Assembly: GCA_008921705.1 (NCBI GenBank)
Contig: VFFE01006970.1
Location: 751,623 to 815,622, forward strand
DNA from: Burhinus oedicnemus
Taxonomy: Eukaryota; Chordata; Aves; Charadriiformes; Burhinidae
Direction of reading: 5' to 3'
DNA length: 64,000 nt
Shown here: positions 1 to 14,493 of the stretch, in pieces
Position numbering within the stretch: position 1 is the stretch's first letter
How the letters are laid out: each line of letters opens with the position of its first letter
The notes under the pieces: generated by a model
What the model was told of the DNA's origin: nothing
The model's input: only the letters and a program-made list of their open reading frames with translations
Database searches by the model: none
Made by a program: the position numbers and the translations under genes

Positions 1-936
1 AACTGACGATACCCTAAGGTTGGGCTTTAAAAACTGCTACCGTAATGTCTGTGAACATCCATATTTTGGGCAAGGAAGGTTTTGTGGGCATATTTCTCAA
101 CTCCACAGTTTCTGCACAGGTGCTGTCCTCTGCCACCACATTCAGTTCCAAATTAGACAAATTGTATGTTTGGGCCGTGACTCTTCCACCATGTAAATAT
201 TCGATAGCAATTATCCAACAGATAGAGTTAGGTTATAAATAAAAGATTACAAGATGAAAACAATAAATTGGGATGGAAAAGTAAAACATACTTTATTATG
301 CAGCTAAATGGCTCATAACTAGTAACATATTAAATCAGTCCAAATTAAAGAGATAAAACATCAGATAACAATAAATTTGTTTTTGCTGTGGTCTTCTGTG
401 GTTGCTGTGGCTGAGAGAGAAAGGTGGAAGTTGAAGGCTGGGTAGGGGTAAGTTGGAAAAAAATACCAGTTTTGTTCTTCTTTCATCCTGCTTCTTGAGC
501 ACCTAGCTCATTTTGGCAAAATTAATAGGGGAAGAAACAAATGCAGGATATTCTGGATGAAAGATACGTCACACCTAAGGTCTTACAGATCAGCCAAACC
601 TACACCCCACTACAAGCACTCCCCAGGACACCTGCGCAATATGGCGCTCACCTCCCCCACACACAGGGGAATGACCACAAACCACAGGCTGGCCACAGGG
701 CTCCTCATGGGCTTTCCTTCTTTCAGACACACTGGAACGCCAAACTTCTTGATTCCAGGGGCTGTTAAACTAAGAAGCTGAGTGCGATTATCCAAATATT
801 GCGCTCTCCTTCAAACCACATGAGGTAAACCAAGGCAGGGGTGGGCATGGGGAAGGAGCTGGCCAGGCCCGGGCACCCGCTCGCCTCCCAGCCAGGCCAC
901 GCACAGGGCCCACAGTTGGGGGAGACCATGCTGGAC

Positions 937-1223
937 AGGACCAGTCTTTTTTCAGTGGTGCCCAGTGATAGGACAAGAGGTAATAGGCACAAACTTGAAC
1001 GTAGGAAGTTCCATCTAAACATGAGGAGGAACTTCTTTCCTTTGAGGGAGGCAGAGCACTGGAACAGGCTGCCCAGAGAGGTGGTGGAGTCTCTGACTCT
1101 GGAGACATTCCAAACCCGCCTGGACGCCGTCCTGTGCAACCTGCTCTAGGTGACCCTGCTCTGGCAGGGGGGTTGGACTAGATGATCTCCAGAGGTCCCT
1201 TCCAACCCCTGTGATTCTGTGAT
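937..1223 (+). mobile_element. CR1 LINE, 5'-truncated 3' end
   Basis: The frame ending at the TAG near 1149 carries the C-terminal tail of CR1 ORF2 (reverse transcriptase protein), recognisable by [22 protein letters not shown] and a closing [15 protein letters not shown]. It is followed by the CR1 3' UTR with GGTTGGACTAGATGATCTCC and ends in the GTGATTCTGTGAT-type 8-bp repeat that CR1 uses instead of a poly(A) tail. The upstream boundary is by eye, where CR1 similarity fades. The tail is nearly identical to the copy at 44786-44914. Confidence 0.92.
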
Positions 1224-1690
1224 CCCAGCGCTCCTCCTTGACAACCCCAAATTATTTCACCTCTTTCTTTCTCCAACCCCCGCTTCGTCACCTTGTCCGT
1301 ACCTCATCCGCCTCGAGAGGCAGGTGTTGGATACCAGCCTGTGCTGGTGTGCCATGCCCACCGCAGTGGGAGCCCCAGTGGGACATGTACAGGCCTCCAC
1401 TCCCACCAGAAAGCAACGCACCAGCAAAAAGAAAGCTTGCAATGTTGAACACTGTGGACCGAGCAAAACAATACTCAAAAATTTATTCTACAACAAGAAA
1501 ATAGGGTGCATTTATGTATATCCTTCTTTTGAAAATCAGCTCCTACAAAAGCTTAGTGGCCTCTTGTTAACATTTCAAGTGATCTTGCATCTACAGACAC
1601 AGATTTTTCAGATGTCTTTTTTCACTGTCAGATACATGGACTGGAAGAGAAAATGTTAACAAAGTCTATTTTCACACATATTCATCAAAC

Positions 1691-1712
1691 GTGTGTGTGT
1701 GTGTGTGTGTGT
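1691..1712. repeat. (GT)n microsatellite
   Basis: Eleven perfect GT dinucleotides within intron 2. Confidence 0.97.
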
Positions 1713-2778
1713 TCTTTAACATAAAAAAAAGAGGGACAAACATAACGCCTAAGCTACATACAAAATTCAGTCTTATGTGAGGAATGGCACTGATTTTGGT
1801 AAAGCCTCCACCTGTAATATCAGACAGATACAGCCAGGGATGGAAAATACAGAGATAAATTTCAGGCAGAATATATTTTTGGGCAGCTGTGTTTATCGAA
1901 GCTTTCAAGTAGAAGGATCCTAACACAGAAGCCAAGCTAACAAAATACCCACTTTGTTTATCACTAATATTTCTGGCCCACATTAAAAATGAACAAAGAG
2001 TTACATGTTCTAAGATTGGAAAAAAGCTTGCTCAAATAATAACTGCCAAGTTTAATCATACTTTATATGCGATAATGTACTATTAACAATATGGTTTTCT
2101 TAGAAATGCACTGCATTTATTTTCAAGCACCGTAAGAAGATAATTGCAGGCAAAGGAGACAAATTCTTTGTTTTCCCCTACTCTGCATTTAGCCAGCACT
2201 AACGTAAGTTATGCTTTCATTAGCCAAAATAAATTCACAGTCACTGAAAGAACCACAAAAAAATCTCTGCATGCTTGTAGAGATTACGAGAAGCGAGGCA
2301 AGTGTACGCATCTGCTTTCTCAACAAGAGGCCACGGAGCAAGAGTCTCTTCAGAGACACCCTGCCTCAACAGAAATGGCTCTAATGGAGTCTCTTCTGGC
2401 AATCATGAAACAAGAACTTGATGAAGCTAAGCTACATAGAGCAATAGCTTGTCAGCAGGTGTTTGAACTAAACGTGGTGGGAGCTATTAATAGACATTTT
2501 ACCTGCTAATTACTTTTCTGTGGCTTCACATGACAGTGTGAGTGATGAATTGTAGCTCTTTTCTTCACATGCTGACAAGCAGCAGCTCTAATCACCACTG
2601 ATGAGTTGTACTTTTTTTTTGGTGGGGAGAGCCAGCCTGGTCCCTCTGCCAGCCCATCCTTGCACCAGCACCACAGGGTAGGAAGAGAGTTCAGTAACCA
2701 AACTTGGGAAGTAAAGGGAAATTTTCTTGGATTACCTTGTTTACTAGTTGTCCCCCCTGCTTCCCCCAGGGGGGATTT

Positions 2779-2798
2779 AAAAAAAAAAAAAAAAAAAA
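2779..2798. repeat. Poly(A) tract, A20
   Basis: Twenty uninterrupted A residues after a GGGGGGATTT sequence. No processed-gene copy is visible upstream. Confidence 0.95.
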
Positions 2799-5028
2799 TC
2801 CGAGCTCATTTAATCTCTTCCCTGTGTTAAACGCACTTAACCCTTGCTGTCAGGGAAGGGCACCTCACACTGCTAGCACAGGTTAAAAAGTAAAGTGCTC
2901 CTAACTCATATGGTGTTAACTATCTCTGCTGGCTCAGACAGGGTGTCTAGAAGCTCCTGAGACCTTTAGTTTAGGGTGGTTTTTATGCTGCTTGTTGCAA
3001 ATGCAAAGACATCTCAGCTAACTAAAAATGCCAAGCTCAGATACCAAAAGAAGTTCGGATCTAAACACACCGCAATATGCGATACAGACATAGCCACAGC
3101 CCCATTGACAAATCCAGAAATCCCTCAGAACAGATGTCTTGATCACAACTTCTATGCAGCCACGAATGCCTCCACACCTCCAAGCACAAAGGCCACATCA
3201 AGTGCAATGACATAGTTTGACTCCTACAAACAACCCAAGATAGAGAAATGAGCATACGGCCCCTCTGCCTACGGCCCTAAATAACTGTTTCTTCTCCAGC
3301 CTAGAAAGCTGCTGGAAGACATGTAGAGCAAAAGATATGCAGTGACCAGTGCTAACTCTCGCTGAAGAGACACAAGATGGGAACTGAAGGTACTACTCTA
3401 ACACTGGTGCTTGGGGGCAAAAGGAAAATAAAAACAGTTTCTCCAGGCAGGCAAAGCAGAGAGCAGTGCTTACATCGATTAATTTTTGCTGCCCCTCTGG
3501 AGAAGTATAAACTGTATAAGCTACAGAAAGTAAAGGTTTATTTTCCTTTGGCAAATGTTTGTCGCCACACACAAACATTATTTTTTAAAGAAGGAAAAAA
3601 ATGGCAACCTTTTGAAAAGACAAATATTATAGTCTAGATAGCTGTACTGTGTAATAAATTATGTGCAGTGTATAATAAATTATGTATAAAGAAATGTAAC
3701 TTCTCAGTTATGCCTGATATCTCTCGGTAATGTGGATAACAATCACAAGGATGGAATCATAAGTTTTCTCTCTAACGCAACTTTTTAAAAGGTCTTTTTC
3801 CACTTACTCACAGATTGAGTGCAGGAGTTTTAGGTAAGACTAGCATATGACTGCTAAGAAATGGACTTAAGATAACCTCAGGCAAGCTTAATTCTGCTCC
3901 TTACTATTTTTCAGTGCTTTCATCTTCCATATTTAAGTCTTGAGCATCATTTCTGTATGTATTGTTTACTGCTTTTAAACAAGCAACCTGGAAACAGTAA
4001 AGTTCAGACTCCTGGGGGAGTTTTTAAATGAATAATCAGAACAGCATCCCATGGATCCCATGGTACCTGGCAGCCATTTCAAAACCACGCCTCAAAACTT
4101 GAGGTGGCCAAAAATTCGCCAAGAAACATTCCAATCTTTGTCTCTGAAGCTGTTTTTAAAAATGAACAAAATGCATCTGAACCTCATTCTCCAAAACACT
4201 TGGCTGAACACATCCCACAAAGCACGAGGCAGATAGCTTACCAGCCCAAAGTTGAGAGCAACCGAGAACACAGCTTGTCATATGGAAGGTGCCTTATGTA
4301 ACTTTATACCTCATCAGATCTGCCTACGACATATATTTCTAACGGCCTTTCTTCCAGCATCACGAAATGCCAACGCTAAGGTTATCTCTCCTTCAAATAG
4401 CACTGACATATGGGGTAATTTAGAAGTGCACAACACGATCCTTACACATCTGTTTCATAAACACAGAATAGGTAGATAAGGACAAAAAGCCAGATAGTTC
4501 AAATGACACTTATCATTTACTGCAATTATTAAACATAGACTGATTAAAAGGCAAATGGTTTCAAAGAGTATAAATATTTGTCATAAATGTTTGCAGTCAG
4601 AAAAAAAAATCAGGTACATGATACTTACAGCCCTGCAGAGCCCGGGAAAGATTCATAATCATCATCATCCCCTTTTTCTACAGCACAATCAACCAACATA
4701 TCAAAAAGCCAAGTCCTGGTCATGCTTTGTAGCACTAATAGAGCAATTACATAAACTATTCTTCTTACTTATTCAATCAGCAGACTCTGCAAGACCAAGT
4801 GCTCATTTTTTTTTGTTTTCCTACTTTCTCATGTAATTTTGTCCCTAGCCAGCCAAGTGCTCTCATTTCTCCAGAATTCAAACTACTAGTTACATATTCA
4901 GTTACATGCATTTCACAAAGTCTTAAACACTAATCAGCAGTTTCAAAAAAAATAAAAAAATTGTTATGAACACACTACCTCTTTAAAACATTTTACGTTG
5001 TAACAGCCCTTTTTATCCAGTCTGCTTT

Positions 5029-5092
5029 TAACTAGGGGGTTGGATCTTTAAAGGTCCTTTCTAACCCAAACCATACTATGACTCTATGAACC
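5029..5092 (+). mobile_element. CR1 LINE, very short 3' end fragment
   Basis: About 60 bases matching only the CR1 3' UTR: GGGGGTTGGATCTTTAAAGG followed by a variant of CCTTTCTAACCCAAACCAT and an ending of the form ATGACTCTATGAA. Severe 5' truncation is normal for CR1. It is a different subfamily from the copies at 1.0 and 44.8 kb, closer to the one at 32.5 kb. Confidence 0.85.
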
Positions 5093-8000
5093 AGGGCATA
5101 TATTTCATACTTGCCCAAAACTCCAAACAGCCCAAAGAAAAAAGCAACTAAGGAAAGTATCTAGGGTCCTTAACTGATGCTTGGCGGCAAGTAGGAGGAA
5201 GGACTTTCACCCTTTGCATACAGACATATTTACTGCCTTTGGCACACCACGGAGTTTTCTGCAGTTCCATATAGAAGATCTACTAACAACAGCAACAAAC
5301 ATTTTCAGCGTGATCTATATGAGCCATCAGAAACCCTTTAACTCCTTAGCTTTATTGATCTGGTGATGGACTTCAGGATTTCCTTCTCTACAGTTAAGTT
5401 AGCTCATGCTGAAGACAGCAAGGCAGATGATATATAAGCAGAACTTTAACTTGCAAAGGGCAATAGTAAAAAGGGTAAGTAATTTTTCTGCTATGAACAT
5501 GCAGGATATTAACAATAAATTCCAACTCTAGTACATACAAATCTTCATTCCGTAATGAAGTCTTCCTCATTTAGCACCATGGTGATTAAGTCTAATATTC
5601 ACCATTACTGACAAAAGCAGTTTTAAGATCTGACTAGTGATAAGGGCAAAGGAAAGGATTTCTGTGTGAGAAATGGCAAGAAGACGAAATTAAGATAAAA
5701 GGTATAATTCTTAAGAGGAATCAAATCATTCATGGGTAAAGTAGGTCTATTTTTTACATTCATTTGCATATAAATGTTTTGTGTTAGTGGTAAATGATAA
5801 GTAATTTCATGCTGTTAGTGCACACCAATGTTTTCTCTGCCAAATAATAATGCTATTTCATCTGCTGCAATCTTCTAGCTTTACAGATTCAAATATACAG
5901 TGTATAATAAATTCCTGTGCAGCCGTAGCAGATTTAAATAACTAGCATGAAACCACTACTGAAATCAGTATGCTGTACAAAGCAAAAACTGTGGTGTTTT
6001 TTAACCAAACTCTACTCTACACAAAGATAGATTCCCTGAAGAAGTATTTCACAAATTCAGAGGGACTTTACTAAGTTCTTTGTTTAAGGAAAACTTTAAA
6101 GCATCCAAAAGTTATTTGTGAAGTTTTCTAAATATTCTTACCTTCCCAGAACAAAATATTTCCCACTTTAAGGTCTCCTTTTAAAAAATATTTGAAAACG
6201 TTCAATATCAAACAAAACTAATTTAATCTTTATGCAAACAAAATGTACATGATATTTTGGAGAAGTAATGCAAAAAAAAAAAATAACCCCCATGCATTAA
6301 GGCATTGTGGTGATATGTCAGGTAAACTACACCATTTTGTTAAACACAGAAGAAGAAATCTTTGGCTGTGCAGTCTTCAGTCTTTGTATTCTCCAGGCAG
6401 TGAGGCAAAGGGTAGCTTTTTCTGGGAAAAATATGATTCCAAGGAGATATAAAATTTAGAGTCCATGGATACTCAGAAAAATATGGTCATACCCAGTTTT
6501 GAAAAATGAAACTCCGTCTCAGGACAGGCAGATGATGGAAAAAGAATTATGTGCACTTCTTTGCTTTCTGCAGCACGGTTAGGTATTTCAGGAGCTACAA
6601 GACCTCCAGACGCACTCCAAACCTAAAGACTGATACAGTGATCTGATGGCATTATCTAAGTAAATTGCTCTTCAGTATGCATTTCTCTTTTCATAAGCAT
6701 CACCTCCATCTTTCCTCAATTTACTTTCTGTTGGCATTGTTCATTCACATCCAGTTCTTAAAGCAACCATCAAAGAAACTACACTGGTGACATTTTCTGT
6801 GTGGATGAACGTCTGCTACACTGTTGTTTGCTTATTGATAAAACGTTCAGCAGTCTTAGACTAGCTTCACCGCCACACGCATACTGAAAAGGATGATGCT
6901 GAGGCTTGATCTGGGTGGTAATTTTCATAACTGATGAACAAGCGTATGTTTTATTACCTGAGAGTAGCCTGGAGAAAAAATACCATGGTACCTAACGCAG
7001 TACAGTTTCTCCTGTATCTCTAGAGCTGGACATGCAGTTTCTTGGTTTACCATTTTTCAACCGGTTTTGAGATGTCAATTATTTTTTGAGATTTTGTCAG
7101 TATGATTAAACATGCATATCCACATCAAGGAGGAATCTCCCTGTTGGTGCCACCAGTGGATCTCGGTTTCATGTCCCAGTTTGAACAGAAAGTGGAGGAC
7201 AAGAGACATGCCTTGCTGGAAACAGAACAACTCTACAGGCATATATTCATCATGGTGGTTTCTCAATCGAAAACCATGCAACAAACTCTTAGCAGCAATG
7301 AAATACCATCACAGACCTCACTACTTCTTTCTTCTAAGCACAGAGAACATTTCATTTATCTTGCCCTTTCTGACATACAGATTTTATAAAACACAAAATT
7401 GCACCAAGGCAAAGTCATCTATTGAACATGCTCCCACCTTCACAGACTGAAGGAGAGAGGGAAGAGACAAACCAAATTAGTTACATTGCCCGCTCTCTCC
7501 CAGAGCATGTTCAGCTTCAGTGATGGTATGCAGTACGTACGCCCTCACCATTATCAGTGAGCGTGACCTGTAACAGCAGTAGCAGCTGGGCAAAATCTTT
7601 ATTTCTCCTTTTCTGAAGCACCACAGGAAAAGAAAACCTGTGAATCTCACCCCCAGGATGCTTGCTGTCCTGCCAAGAGCACAGTATAGCAGGCTGGCAG
7701 CCAAGAGAGACTCTACTGAGATGGATAGCACAGGCCACCATTTGTTCTCTGATAGCTAACGAACACCGGAAGATCTATTTGTTGCAAGTGCTTATGACAG
7801 GAGGGGAATACTGTGAGAGACCATAGCCAGCCACCCACCCACCTTCTGTCAAAAATCAATAAAGAACACCCTTTAAATAGTCCTATCAATCATAACTGGT
7901 TCCCAACTACTACTGCGGCAAGCAGTTTGTCTATTTAGCACTGTTCAATAGCCTCTGCCTGGGTTAAGGAGGTCCCATGTTCTCTCCATACCAGCCAAAT

Positions 8001-10515
8001 ATGTTTGTCCAGGCTCTCCATCTTCCTCCAGGAAGAAAATGTTGCCCTGTGAACTACAGGCACACAACACGAGCAGCTGGTTTGCCGTTTGCCATATCCA
8101 CAGGTGACAGGGCAAAAACTGCAAGTAGACGTTTACCCCAAAAAAATGCTGGGAAGGAGGGCAGGAAGAAAGCAGCTCTTAAAACACATCAGCTGTCAAC
8201 ATTGCAGAAGCGTTCCTCATTCATGGCAACTCTCTGTTGGAAACTCTCCCCTGCAGAGTAGGAGCAGGAATGAACAGTGGGAGGTAGTTCTGTCCTCAAT
8301 GCCAAAAACTGTTTAGGTGGTCACTCACTAACTTGGAGAGAATGAGGAAGAGAATCAGAAGTGACAATTCTTTTGGTTTTTTAATGATTAGTTTGAAATC
8401 AATCAGACATTATGCTTGCAAGGCAAAATCAACATTATTATTCCTACCCCATCATGCCACAGATCATCTCCAACATCCAAACAGACGTTAACTCAGTTGG
8501 ATCATACACTTGTAACTCATGCCATATTTTATAATGAAACCTATTTCAAACTCCAGTGAAACAGAAAAAATAATCGGATAATTTTCATTTAAAAAGACCT
8601 TGCACAGTGACTACCTGCACTAGCAGTTAACCTGAGTTGGAGAGTCATAGGCTTAAAGGTCTCCTAAACAATACAGTCAACATTAGCAGATAATTGGAAG
8701 AATGGGCAAGCACTAACCAGGACAGATACTGATGCAATAAAAAAAGGAAAGCCTCTAAGTATAGGACCAGTAGAGACAAAAGGATTGTCTCTGAGTTCAA
8801 TTTCCTAAGAGGTTTATCTGATTGGTGAACAATAAATTCAAATTAAGACCACTAAAATCAATATAACAATCACATTTTGTATCCCTGAGGAGCCATCAGG
8901 AGCCAATTGCGAGACTGCAAAAACGTCAGGTTAAATTAGAATCTGTGATCTGAACACATGCTATTGTGCTTCAGCGATGAGGTTTTCTTTAAGACAAACG
9001 CAGAAAAGCAGACAACACTATGCATGCAACAAGGACCAGGACGGTAGAGAGTTGCTGCATGAATTAAGGATGCAGTGTTAGCCTTCACTACAAATTCCTT
9101 ATTTTATATTCAGCTTAGTTCCACACACTTTTGCCTACGATAAGGGAGCTACAAAGACAAGTTGTGTTTGTTTGTCTAAAGATAACATCTGTAATTACAT
9201 ACCCAAGAAAAAAAGACATTTCTGCTAATAAACAAGTTTTTTTTCTGTGAAAATAGGTTATTTTTGAGAAAGCCACAATCTGTCTCCCTGTGTGCCTGGG
9301 AAGAATGGTCATCAGTCTTCACTCAAACTTAGATTTTGTCTCAGTTAATTAAAGTATTTACTTTCTCGTTTCCTTTTGCACTGTCTGATGAGAAAAGTAC
9401 TTTGTGAATAACTCTCTTTATGTTTCCTTCTGTATCAGTAGCATTATTTTTGTTAGGATTGCATCCTTTCCATTCTTTAAAAAACAAACAGATGAGTTAG
9501 CATACTGCACTGAGCTACTTTAAACAGTACTTTATTAGAAATATTACTCTAAGGAAGAGAATCTAAGACGTGTTTCAAACCAAATGTCTTCCTGTACAGA
9601 AAAGCTTTTCTACCCTTTTTTACTTTTTCTTTTGCACTTTTTATTTATTTGTTTTCGCTCTCTTCTCTTCATTACCCCTCACAGCTGTCTCCCAAAGATG
9701 CAACAACAGGATATTCAGAAAAGCTGCTGCATACTGAGAATCCACAAGCCCTTCTGAAGAGCCTTTCAACCTACCATCTTTGATTGCCTCTACTGGGATT
9801 CGGCATTCTTAAAGCTGCTTCTGAGGCCTGGAGAAGTAGTATGCATTAAAAATCCACAAAACAGCACTTTAGGTAGTCAAGTACATCTTAGCAGAGCTGT
9901 TCACAATCCTTCCTACAGTGGAGAATGCAGAGAGTATGCCCAATCTATCACTAATCTTTACAGGCACACACAAAAAGTTCCTAAGAAGAGTGAAGTCAGC
10001 ACCACACCCCTCACCGAGGGGATAATCCCAGTTATGCATGATGCAACCTGACTGAAAAGACCATTACCAAAATCCTCCCATATGCTCCACCAAAGCTGTA
10101 TGTATTTTTTACACTGAAGATAATTATTTCAATATTTAATCCTTTCTACTGTGAAATACAAGCAGCTATGTTTCAGCAAGCTCGAATAATCATCTAAAAC
10201 ATAATTTGCATTAAAGGATCAGTGAAAAATGACATGGTTAGTATCAGGACATTTTGTTCGTAAAGGGCAACCAGCACTCAATTACTGCATTCACATATAT
10301 AACTGTTTTGCATTCCAAACCAAGCCCAGTCTAGTTCTTTTGTGATTTCAGATGAACTTTTCTTCTATAAAGACAGATATGCAAGGCTTAAATCTCTGAT
10401 ACCAATTTACTTAACAAGCACCATCCTATCAGTAGATATTGCTCTTTATCTTGCCTCTGGTTTAAAATGCTTAATTGTTCATACATTACATGTCAGGAGT
10501 TTCTTGAACTACTTA

Positions 10516-10887
<372 letters not shown>

Positions 10888-13800
10888 TCAGAGAAGTATT
10901 TCAACATTACAAAAAATTTAATGCTACCCAGAAATCTTAAGATTTGGAGAGCTATGGCAGCCATGGCTCTTCCATCTGTGGATGATACCAACCACTCCTG
11001 AATCCCGAACAGAGCCCTGAATTCTTGTAGTATACTGCACTATGAATGCCTATCTGGCAGCCCCTAATAACAGGTACATTAGCAATGCCTCCATTACAAT
11101 TGGGAGGGGAGAGGAGAAGAGGGAACAATGTAAGGGAGGAGGACTCGCATCCTTCTCCGGGTGCAGCATATCAACAGATGCTGTTAATTACTATAGCACT
11201 GTAAGAGACTGGAAACCAGGGAAATCGTTTGTGCCAGGGACAAATTCTAAGGGAATAATGAGTGTGAATATGCTTAACGCCATACATCCAGGAGTGACTA
11301 GCTACCGGTGCCTCTTAACCTCGCTCCCAGTGTACCTGGTACTCTGCCATGGTAGGTCACATCACAAGGAGGGTCTGCTGTAGATGGTCTCAGCTAGGAA
11401 CCCCTTGCTTCATGGGACACTTGACTACAGCGCCCCATGCAGTGACACAAAAAACGGCAGTGCCACATCATAGCATCTCTCCTACTCCAAGACTGTTCAT
11501 ACACTGCTGAGCCACCTGAAACTTCACAGATCATGCCAGCCCCTCAAACAAGCTGCAAAGAGCTCTAGAGAACAAGAAAGGCGGTACCACTGTGAATACG
11601 TAACTGGGCCCCAACTGCAGCAGCAGATCCAGCTCAATGTACCTCAGTTCAAAAACTGTATGGAGTCGCTCACAGCACACAAATACTTACTGAGCATAAA
11701 AAGTCACTAAAATCAAGACCTGGGTGCGCTCCCCAGAACAGAGTGACTGGGGAGCAGAAACAGTCCTGTTGTGCCAAAAAAGATCCTAGAAGTGCATGCG
11801 ACACATTTGTTCAGGACATGGATGAGTGCAGGGTTGTACAGGACCAGGTTCTGCTTTGGGGACCATCCCTATTCTAGCTATTCAGTTTGATTATCAGTCT
11901 CATGACATGTACCTGACTACACATTTTTGCCTGGAGCAAAAAACACTGCAGAACGTGAGATAACCCATCATGCTTCTCTTTCCCAGCAATCTTTGCCTGG
12001 GCCAGACCAGTATGGGGAAGCTCTGCAGCGTATGCATCCCTGTGCCAAGGGGATAAAGACTCTTGGGTATTTGGTGGTCCATCTAAAATTTGTGTCCAAA
12101 TACCTTCCAATAGATCAACATGACTGCTACCAAGTAGCAGGATTTGACAAAAACCTGAATGCATTAATCTAGCTGCATCTTGAGAGATATCACCTTTCTG
12201 ATGGTTGTCTTCAAATAATCCCTAATGTTGAAAAGCCATCTACTCGTTATGTTGCAAGGAAGTGAGAACACTTTTACTTGCTAATGAAAATGTCTGAAAA
12301 ATCTGAAAATACAGGGAGGAGAAAAGATCACTCTGACTCCTGAGCCCCAGCTGTCTCATAAGAGCTCCAGCTTATAGCATAAAGCTTCTCTGAAACCGGT
12401 TTTGTTGCATTTTTGGTTCTCATTCACCCCTTTTAGGGTGTAGCCACACCTCCAAAGAGACTCACACGAGGAACATGTTGGTACTGCAGGCAAGGATGCC
12501 CCGGTGCCAGGCCAGCCTGCCATTCCTGGCTCGGCCCCTGGGCAAGCGTCACCCACGCTCTGTCCCTGTTACAACACACCAGCACAATCTTCACATGGCT
12601 TTAACTTCTAGAATTTACAAACCCAAACTAAGCCCCACACAAACATGCTGTAAATCAAATACTCCAGGTCCAAGACACAGGAGCAGGTCCCCAATTCCAG
12701 CAGCCTCTGACCACATCCTTCCAGAGCCTGCCCCCTGTTTTCCTGCCTCCGAAACAAAGCCACTTAAAGGTCTAGGTTAATCAAGCATTTGGAGCTATGC
12801 CTTCCATTCATTTCCCTGTCTAATCAAACAGTTGCTCAAATCAGTCATATAGTCTATTACAACATATTAACAGAGAACAAAAATGGTGAACCAGGACTGA
12901 TCTTGCCATACACCTTGGTTCTCGGATGTGCTTGACCAGTTTGTGAGGAGCTAAAAATTGTTCCCTAATTTTCCAACAAAGAAAATACAAATGGTTAAAC
13001 TTTCAGTAAGAGCAATGATCTACTAAAGCTTTTATTCTCCTAGATTTCATTCCCCTACCATAGGGGAAACTGAATTATCAGAACCACCAAGACTGATCCA
13101 TAAAATTACTTGGTTACCACACGTATGCACAGAAAAGAAGACAGGAACACTCAGTAAGGTCAGAACAACACAGCCTGCTGCTTTGCGGGGTGCCCAACTG
13201 TATTTTTGATAGTTTTTCCCTTTGTACTTAAAGTAACGAATACTCTGCCTTTGGCCTTAGAACTACTTGCTAAGCAAAAGTAATGTTTCACTGTAAAACA
13301 GCACAATACGTGCATAGTCAGTGTGATGTACACAGGGCAGTTCTTAATTTCTCTCTTTCTTAGACACCATCGCTTCGGAACATGTCAAACAGCACGAGTC
13401 CTGGATGTTCCCAAGGCATTTCAATGGGAGCCCTCAGTTCATCCAAATGCTGCTGTCCCTCTCTTACACGCTAGGCAATGCTCATCACTATTAGCAAACA
13501 GACAAGCAGAAATAAAAAAATCAAGTATTCTTCTCTGCCTGACACCTAAAAGTAAGGCCATTTACCAAGTCACAGTGCTATAAGAACTCATTTAGATATT
13601 TAAATGTAAGTTGCAAAAGGAAATAATTTTTCTCAAATCTTCTTGAATCCACTTTACTTGTTTACACACACACAAGATACCATTATCTTGAATTATCTGA
13701 CGTGAGCCTTCTCGATTTATCCATATTTGTATGTATTTTCTTCCAAAGCCTTTCTCAGCCCAGGTTTTCCATCTGATATATTAATTGCATGAACCGTTTT

Positions 13801-14477
13801 ACAAGCACGGTCCAATGTATAATGGCATTTATTTTTTGAAAGAAATTTAACGTTCTTGACAATACATAAAGCATTTCATCTAAAAATGTATTAAAAATAG
13901 GCCGTAGATGCACTTTTGCTAAATGACTAAAAAAGAAGGCAGTAACTACTTCTGATATTCCTGAACTTAAGTCCCACACTGCTTACATAGACTGCTGAAT
14001 AAGAATAATAACATTAAAATATTCAACGTCATCAGGTATCAAAAAAAATTAATTCCCAGCTAAGAGACTAGCAACACAAATCCAGAATAAGACATGACAG
14101 ATGCACTTAATAAACACTTACTGACAGTTAATTCTAAATAAAGCCATTACTCTTCCTTCTCCTGCTATCTATGTATTTTTGTCATTTAGATGTAATCTAG
14201 ACGGATGCATGTAGTTCATATAGGGTAAGAAAAAAATTTAAGACAACAAAAAAATTACTGACAATTGCTTGACTCACCAATTTCGTAAAATCTACAGCCA
14301 GGAAAGAACAAAATAATTTAACCATAGATTGCATGACATTTTCAGAAGAGCTTGCCACAATTACTTCCCCTCATTCCCTAAATAGAACATCTTTTTAAAG
14401 TAATTTATTTCTGTCATTCTATTTCTTAATTAAAGAGCAGCAATTCTTTTTGTAAACAAAACTCTGCACAGATAGGA

Positions 14478-14493
14478 AATAATAATAATAATA
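14478..14493. repeat. (AAT)n microsatellite
   Basis: About five AAT units in AT-rich intron 1. Confidence 0.9.

Noticed and set aside
2144..2509. 121-codon plus-strand open frame
   Set aside because: No recognised domain, no upstream promoter or splice context, and it lies in an intron of a gene on the other strand.
7102..7450. Overlapping plus-strand frames of 95 and 112 codons and a minus-strand frame of 69
   Set aside because: Three frames open over the same bases with no family match is the pattern of chance.
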